Shown piece by piece: positions 5,980 through 9,643 of a DNA stretch of 9,643 bases. A model generated the notes under the pieces. It was not told where the DNA came from and did no database searches. It saw only the letters and a program-made list of their open reading frames with translations. Origin of the DNA: Lachnospiraceae bacterium UBA3386 (lineage in GTDB: Bacteria; Bacillota; Clostridia; Lachnospirales; Lachnospiraceae); assembly GCA_002358875.1 (NCBI GenBank), contig DEPS01000046.1, positions 8,746 to 18,388 of the forward strand. The letters are read 5' to 3'. How positions within the stretch are numbered: the first letter of the stretch is position 1; each line of letters begins with the position of its first letter. The position numbers and the translations under genes are program-made.

Positions 5980-6636
5980 ATGACAAACAGGGAGAGAAGG
6001 GACAGCGAAATGCTGTATATCACAGATGATTCGGTCATGGAAGAGCAGGCCGTCGCCCGCCGACTCTGCCAGAAGCTCAATACCATGGACCGTTCCGATT
6101 TCAAGGGCCTGAAGGCAGTCGTCAAGGAGCTTCTGGGAAAATCGGACGACGCCTGGATCAATCCACCGTTTTACTGTGACTACGGGAAGAACATCGAGGT
6201 CGGCAGGAATTTTTTTGCCAATTACAATTGCACCATTCTCGATGTCGCAAAGGTGGTGATCGGCGACAACTGCCAGATCGCCCCCAACGTCTCGATTTAT
6301 ACGGCAGGGCACCCGGTCCACCCCGCCGCGCGCAATACCATGTATGAATACGGCATCAGTATCACGATCGGCGATAATGTCTGGATCGGCGGCAATGTTG
6401 TCATCTGCCCCGGCATCAGAATCGGTGACAATGTGGTGATCGGCGCGGGCAGTGTCGTGACCCGGGACATCCCCGCCTGGAGCCTTGCCGCCGGCAATCC
6501 CTGCAGGGTCATCCGCAGGATCACGGAAGAGGATCGATACACCTTCTTCAAAGGGATTCCCGTCGACGAAGAAGCCAAAGCCCATATGCAGCGCATATGG
6601 GAGGAAAATGCGGATCCCGTGAAGTATCCGGGATAA
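5980..6636 (+). CDS. Maltose/galactoside O-acetyltransferase-family acetyltransferase
   Basis: The 218-residue product belongs to the left-handed beta-helix (hexapeptide repeat) acetyltransferases of the Maa/LacA/NodL group, which move acetyl from acetyl-CoA to a sugar hydroxyl and act as trimers in the cytoplasm. The N-terminal helical mac domain (LYITDDSVMEEQAVARRLCQ) is followed by PPFYCDYGKNIEVGRNFFANYNC, the loop with the catalytic His in SIYTAGHPVHP, then repeated coils IGDNVWIGGNVVICPGIRIG and DNVVIGAGSVVTRDIP, and the family end GNPCRVIRRI. An extra ~30 residues follow the usual end. ATG 5980 (MTNRERRDSEMLYI) aligns with the usual N-terminus; starts at 5890 and 6010 are less good. The acceptor sugar cannot be told from sequence. 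The stop codon lies within a tandem repeat. Confidence 0.9.
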   Translation: MTNRERRDSEMLYITDDSVMEEQAVARRLCQKLNTMDRSDFKGLKAVVKELLGKSDDAWINPPFYCDYGKNIEVGRNFFANYNCTILDVAKVVIGDNCQIAPNVSIYTAGHPVHPAARNTMYEYGISITIGDNVWIGGNVVICPGIRIGDNVVIGAGSVVTRDIPAWSLAAGNPCRVIRRITEEDRYTFFKGIPVDEEAKAHMQRIWEENADPVKYPG

Positions 6637-6707
6637 AGAAATTATCCCGGACAAAAAGTACCCCGAACAAAAATTCATTTCGGATAAAAAATATCCCGGA
6701 TAAAGAA
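6625..6707 (+). repeat. Degenerate ~16-base tandem repeat over the stop codon
   Basis: Five imperfect units related to TATCCCGGATAAAGAA begin at 6625, 6643, 6659, 6676 and 6692 (spacing 18, 16, 17, 16). The first unit contains the acetyltransferase stop codon TAA (6634-6636). A sixth, weak unit may start near 6709. The remaining spacer to 6842 holds a small CCGGA/TCCGG hairpin (6740-6759) and a TATAAT (6820-6825) with no matching -35. Confidence 0.7.
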
Positions 6708-6842
6708 GTATACTGATAAGACTGGCTAAGGAAAAAACGCCGGAACTGATGAAATCCGGTGAAACAGAAGAGATACGCCAGCGGATGACGGGCGAATAAC
6801 AGGTATGACAGGCGTAAATTATAATCAAAAAAGGCGGGCGGC

Positions 6843-7745
6843 ATGAAATACATTTATCTCGTGAACAGATTTTATTTTGGGAAAAAAACAGACGGGCTCA
6901 TCCGGAAGCTGGAAAAAGTGTCCAAGGCGATGGGACGGGATTTCGAGATCGATGTCTGTGAGACAATGGCGGAGGCGGATGCTGTCAGGGACAAGTATAA
7001 GGACACGGAATATGTCATCACTGCCATCGGAGGCGACGGAACGATCAACCATCTGGTGAACGCCCTTGCGGGGACCAGAAACATACTTTCCTTCATTCCC
7101 TGCGGGACAGGAAACGATTTTTACCGGACCTGCCTTGAGAGCCTGGATGACGGGATCCACAGGATCGATCTGGTCCGCGTCAATGACCGGTACTTTATCA
7201 ATACAATCTGCTTCGGGATAGACGCAGATATAGCCAATGATGAGCGGTTTATCCACAATCTCCTGATCCCTAAGCCGCTTCGTTTTCATGCGGCGGCATT
7301 TTTCCATTTCCTGGGTCACAGAAAAGGACGCAGGATGAAAATCTTCTGGGAGGGCGGAGCAGCTGAAAAAAACAGCGGGGCGGTCAAAAAGGAATGTGTG
7401 ACGGTCGTCGCCGCGAACGGCCGCTACTACGGCGGCGGATACAAGGTATCGCCTGGAAGCAGGCTTGATGACGGACAGATGGAATTGTACATCGTAGACC
7501 AGGTGGACAGAATCCGGATGGCCCGCATCATCCTTTCCATGAAAAATGCCGGACATCTTCAAAATCCCGCCCTTCAAAAGATCGAGGCGAAAAAAGCCCT
7601 CATCAGGGCACCGCGGCCGTTTTACGCAAATATCGACGGGGAACCGATCTGCTCGGATCGTTTCGAGCTGGAGGTGATTCCCGGAGGAATCAGGCTTTTG
7701 CTTGACAGGGGATTTCTCGACAGGCTCCGCGCCTGCCGCTTTTGA
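6843..7745 (+). CDS. Diacylglycerol-kinase-family lipid kinase (YegS/DagK-like)
   Basis: The 300-residue protein is of the usual length for this family of ATP-dependent lipid kinases (DagK, YegS, sphingosine kinase fold), which phosphorylate diacylglycerol or related lipids at the membrane face. Seen motifs are the nucleotide-binding GGDGT (63-67), PCGTGNDF (87-93), the beta-sandwich signature YKVSPGSRLDDGQMEL (about 200-214) and IDGEP (264-268). The usual N-terminal VNPxAG is replaced by VNRFYFGKKT, as in some clostridial members. The Shine-Dalgarno before ATG 6843 is poor (GGCGGGCGG). The lipid substrate cannot be told; salvage of diacylglycerol released in teichoic acid or membrane turnover is the usual role of DagK in Gram-positives. 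A terminator-like hairpin follows after about 85 bases. Confidence 0.92.
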   Translation: MKYIYLVNRFYFGKKTDGLIRKLEKVSKAMGRDFEIDVCETMAEADAVRDKYKDTEYVITAIGGDGTINHLVNALAGTRNILSFIPCGTGNDFYRTCLESLDDGIHRIDLVRVNDRYFINTICFGIDADIANDERFIHNLLIPKPLRFHAAAFFHFLGHRKGRRMKIFWEGGAAEKNSGAVKKECVTVVAANGRYYGGGYKVSPGSRLDDGQMELYIVDQVDRIRMARIILSMKNAGHLQNPALQKIEAKKALIRAPRPFYANIDGEPICSDRFELEVIPGGIRLLLDRGFLDRLRACRF

Positions 7746-7830
7746 TTTTGCCGTGCAGGCGTTACATGTTAACACCCTCGATAGGGCGTGGACAGTAACA
7801 CAAAGAGGCAAGTTGGCTGAAAGGGTCACG

Positions 7831-7861
7831 AAAAACGGGTGGCATAGACCATCCGTTTTTT
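7831..7861 (+). terminator. Strong terminator-like hairpin after the lipid kinase
   Basis: AAAAACGGGTGG (7831-7842) pairs with CCATCCGTTTTT (7849-7860) over 12 positions including one G-U, loop CATAGA, then another T. The matching A tract makes it bidirectional in form. It ends the lipid kinase transcript or attenuates the next gene. The 85 bases before it contain a small CCCT/AGGG hairpin (7775-7786). Confidence 0.75.
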
Positions 7862-7862
7862 A

Positions 7863-7868
7863 TATAAT
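7863..7868 (+). promoter_or_regulatory. Possible -10 box for the ATPase/nuclease gene
   Basis: TATAAT begins two bases after the terminator T run and 35 bases before GTG 7903. At 17-base spacing the -35 would be TGGCAT (7840-7845), inside the hairpin, a poor match. The promoter is therefore only tentative. Confidence 0.35.
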
Positions 7869-7902
7869 CAAGAGAAAGGATGGGAACAGGAGGGAGCGGT
7901 AC

Positions 7903-9630
7903 GTGAAGAAGATCGGAATAGGATATGAAAACTATAAAGAGTTCATAGACGGCAACATGTATTACATAGATAAAACTCTGCTTATAAGAGATCTTGTTGA
8001 ACGTGGCGGGAAAGTTACGCTCTTTACGCGCCCCAGGCGCTTCGGCAAGACCCTGGCGCTTTCCATGCTCCGGACTTTTTTCGAAAAGGAATATGATTTT
8101 CATGGAAACGTTGTGGACAACCGCAGGTATTTTGAGGGAAAGAAAATCATGGACGCCCCGGACGAGATACTATCCATGATGGGGCGATATCCCGTCATCA
8201 AACTGTCCCTGAAGTCGGCGAAGCAGCCTGACTACAGAGAGGCTGTACTTCAGCTCAGAGACGAGATTGTGTCTGAGTTCGACCGGCATAGTTACCTTCA
8301 GGATTCGGATAAACTGACGAAAGCAGATGCGAGCCGTTTCAATGACCTGTCTGTTCCAAAAAGCAGGGATGAAATCAAAGGGGAGGATGAGTTTAAAGCA
8401 GAGATTGGCCGTTATGCTACCGCATTGAAAACACTTTCCATATGCCTGAAAAAGTACCATGGCGAAAATGTCATCGTCTTCATAGATGAGTATGATATAC
8501 CGCTTGAGAACGCTTTTTATAAAGGCTTCTATGATGAAATGGTCGATTTTATCCGTTCCCTGTTCGAATCCGTTTTAAAGACAAATGATGCGCTGCAGTT
8601 CGGGGTAGTCACGGGCTGCCTCAGGATCAGCAGGGAAAGTATATTTACCGGACTCAATCATCTCGACATCAGTTCTGTGTACAGCAACAGCTATGAAGAG
8701 GCTTTCGGCTTTACGCAGGCGGAAACTGAGCAGATGCTTAAAGACTACGGAATAGCAGACAGGATTCCGGAGGCAAAGGAATGGTATGATGGTTATCTGT
8801 TTGGAGATACCGAGATATACAATCCATGGAGCGTCATCAAGTACGTTAAGAGCATAGCGATCAACCATATGAAATATCCAATGCCCTATTGGGCAAACAC
8901 CTCGTCAAACGCCATCATTAAAGATCTGGTATGGCAGGCAGATGAAAATATGAAAAGTCAGCTTGATACTTTGATCGGCGGCGGCACCATCGAAAAGAAG
9001 ATCCACGAGGACATTACCTATGAGGATATAAATGAATCAGAGGACAATCTGTGGAATTTCCTGTTTTTTACCGGATATATGCGAAAGGTGTCTGACAGGA
9101 CAGAAGGCGACGATATATTCCTTACGATGCGAATCCCCAATAGAGAAATCCGCAGCATCTACAGGAACCAGATTCGAACGTGGTTCGACAGGCAGATAAA
9201 AGATACGGATAAAGGAGTGCTCAACAAGGCAATATTGGGAGGCGATACGGATGGAATTGCAAAATATGTGAGCGACCTTCTTGCAAAGAGTATCAGTGTT
9301 TTTGACAGCACGGAATCGTTCTATCATGGTTTTTTTCTCTCGCTTCTTTATGAGGTGCCTGGATATGCCCCGAAATCGAACCGGGAAGAGGGGGATGGCC
9401 GGCCGGATATTGTGCTTTACCCGGACCGCCCCAGAGATCCGGCGATTATTTTCGAGGTAAAGGTCAGGAAGAAGTTCTCCGAGATGGAGGACGGACTGCA
9501 GGAGGCCTACGACCAGATTACAGACAAAAAATACGAGGAAGGAGTTTTGGACGATGGTTACCTCGGTGTGAAGTCCTACGGCATCTGCTTCTGTAAGAAG
9601 AGCTGCATCGTCGGGGCATTCCCGGGGTGA
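7903..9630 (+). CDS. AAA-ATPase-like protein with C-terminal PD-(D/E)XK nuclease domain
   Basis: The 575-residue protein matches the large family with an N-terminal AAA-ATPase-like domain (PF09820) and a C-terminal PD-(D/E)XK nuclease-superfamily domain (PF08011). It opens with IGIGYENYKEFIDGNMYYID, then the P-loop TRPRRFGKTLALS (42-54), Walker B IVFIDEYDIP (191-200), VTGCLRISRESIF (236-248) and WYDGY...EIYNPWSV (294-311). The nuclease core is GRPDIVLY (Asp 502) with FEVK (Glu 518, Lys 520) and a following Gln (538). All core residues are present, so the protein looks intact. Start GTG 7903 is set by AGGAGGGAG six bases upstream. The family is abundant and multi-copy in gut Firmicutes and Bacteroidetes; its biological role is unclear, and defence or mobile-element links are only inferred. 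Confidence 0.92.
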   Translation: MKKIGIGYENYKEFIDGNMYYIDKTLLIRDLVERGGKVTLFTRPRRFGKTLALSMLRTFFEKEYDFHGNVVDNRRYFEGKKIMDAPDEILSMMGRYPVIKLSLKSAKQPDYREAVLQLRDEIVSEFDRHSYLQDSDKLTKADASRFNDLSVPKSRDEIKGEDEFKAEIGRYATALKTLSICLKKYHGENVIVFIDEYDIPLENAFYKGFYDEMVDFIRSLFESVLKTNDALQFGVVTGCLRISRESIFTGLNHLDISSVYSNSYEEAFGFTQAETEQMLKDYGIADRIPEAKEWYDGYLFGDTEIYNPWSVIKYVKSIAINHMKYPMPYWANTSSNAIIKDLVWQADENMKSQLDTLIGGGTIEKKIHEDITYEDINESEDNLWNFLFFTGYMRKVSDRTEGDDIFLTMRIPNREIRSIYRNQIRTWFDRQIKDTDKGVLNKAILGGDTDGIAKYVSDLLAKSISVFDSTESFYHGFFLSLLYEVPGYAPKSNREEGDGRPDIVLYPDRPRDPAIIFEVKVRKKFSEMEDGLQEAYDQITDKKYEEGVLDDGYLGVKSYGICFCKKSCIVGAFPG

Positions 9631-9634
9631 TTTT

Positions 9635-9643
9635 GGAACAGGG
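9635..9643 (+). repeat. Cut-off REP copy at the window end
   Basis: GGAACAGGG begins five bases after the nuclease-gene stop and is identical to the first nine bases of the REP arm at 3250. It probably starts another REP unit outside the window. Confidence 0.5.

Noticed and set aside
5893..6828. 311-codon open frame on the - strand
   Set aside because: It is antisense to the hexapeptide-repeat acetyltransferase; its repeats of Asp/Ile/Ala are the reverse reading of the LbH coils.
6825..7829. 334-codon open frame on the - strand
   Set aside because: It is the shadow of the lipid kinase, whose + strand motifs (GGDGT, GTGNDF, IDGEP) are unmistakable.
7746..7861. tRNA or known riboswitch after the lipid kinase
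   Set aside because: No cloverleaf, no T-loop GTTC consensus and no riboswitch core could be recognised; only the terminator-like stem is secure.
7702..7902. Upstream in-frame extension of the ATPase/nuclease protein
   Set aside because: It overlaps the lipid kinase gene and reads through the terminator hairpin; GTG 7903 has a strong ribosome site and the family's usual N-terminus.

Overview
The window is about half G+C and every gene I can support lies on the + strand. Protein style (zinc-ribbon membrane proteins, a PF09820-type AAA ATPase/nuclease, a YegS/DagK-like lipid kinase), strong AGGAGG-like ribosome sites and repeated GGGGACGGTTCC palindromes suggest a Gram-positive Clostridia genome, most likely Lachnospiraceae. 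That assignment is inference; there is no rRNA or marker gene here. There are no tRNA/rRNA genes, CRISPR arrays or intact insertion sequences.

Layout. Positions 1-180 hold five copies of a 19-base REP-like palindrome. A good sigma-A promoter (195-223) follows. Its transcript would begin with three 29-base direct repeats (233-319), each carrying two 10-base motifs, which run into the start of an AAA/STAND-like ATPase gene (314-1360). One base after that gene comes mobB-moaC (1362-2417), a fusion of two molybdenum-cofactor proteins. mobA (2597-3295) follows after a 179-base spacer that can fold. The end of mobA runs into another REP copy, which supplies its last residues and stop region. This block therefore carries MoaC (cyclic pyranopterin monophosphate synthesis) and MobA plus MobB (guanylation of the cofactor to MGD).

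The middle (3374-5822) is a run of three membrane proteins. Two have an N-terminal four-cysteine zinc ribbon, one transmembrane helix and an outside domain; the third has only the helix and outside domain. The outside parts share a weak common pattern (acidic residue-Tyr, then a Tyr-rich helix), so I read them as a diverged paralogous set of unknown function. The spacers between them contain hairpins and a 13-base direct repeat.

The right part has a maltose/galactoside O-acetyltransferase-type LbH acetyltransferase (5980-6636) whose stop codon lies in a degenerate ~16-base tandem repeat (6625-6707), a diacylglycerol-kinase-family lipid kinase (6843-7745) with a strong terminator-like hairpin downstream (7831-7861), and an AAA-ATPase-like/PD-(D/E)XK nuclease family protein (7903-9630). 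The window closes with nine bases that match the start of the REP arm seen after mobA.

The least ordinary items are the phased repeat leader of the ATPase gene, the MobB-MoaC fusion sitting directly behind that ATPase, the REP-derived MobA tail, and the zinc-ribbon/membrane trio. None is proven to be a new system from sequence alone.
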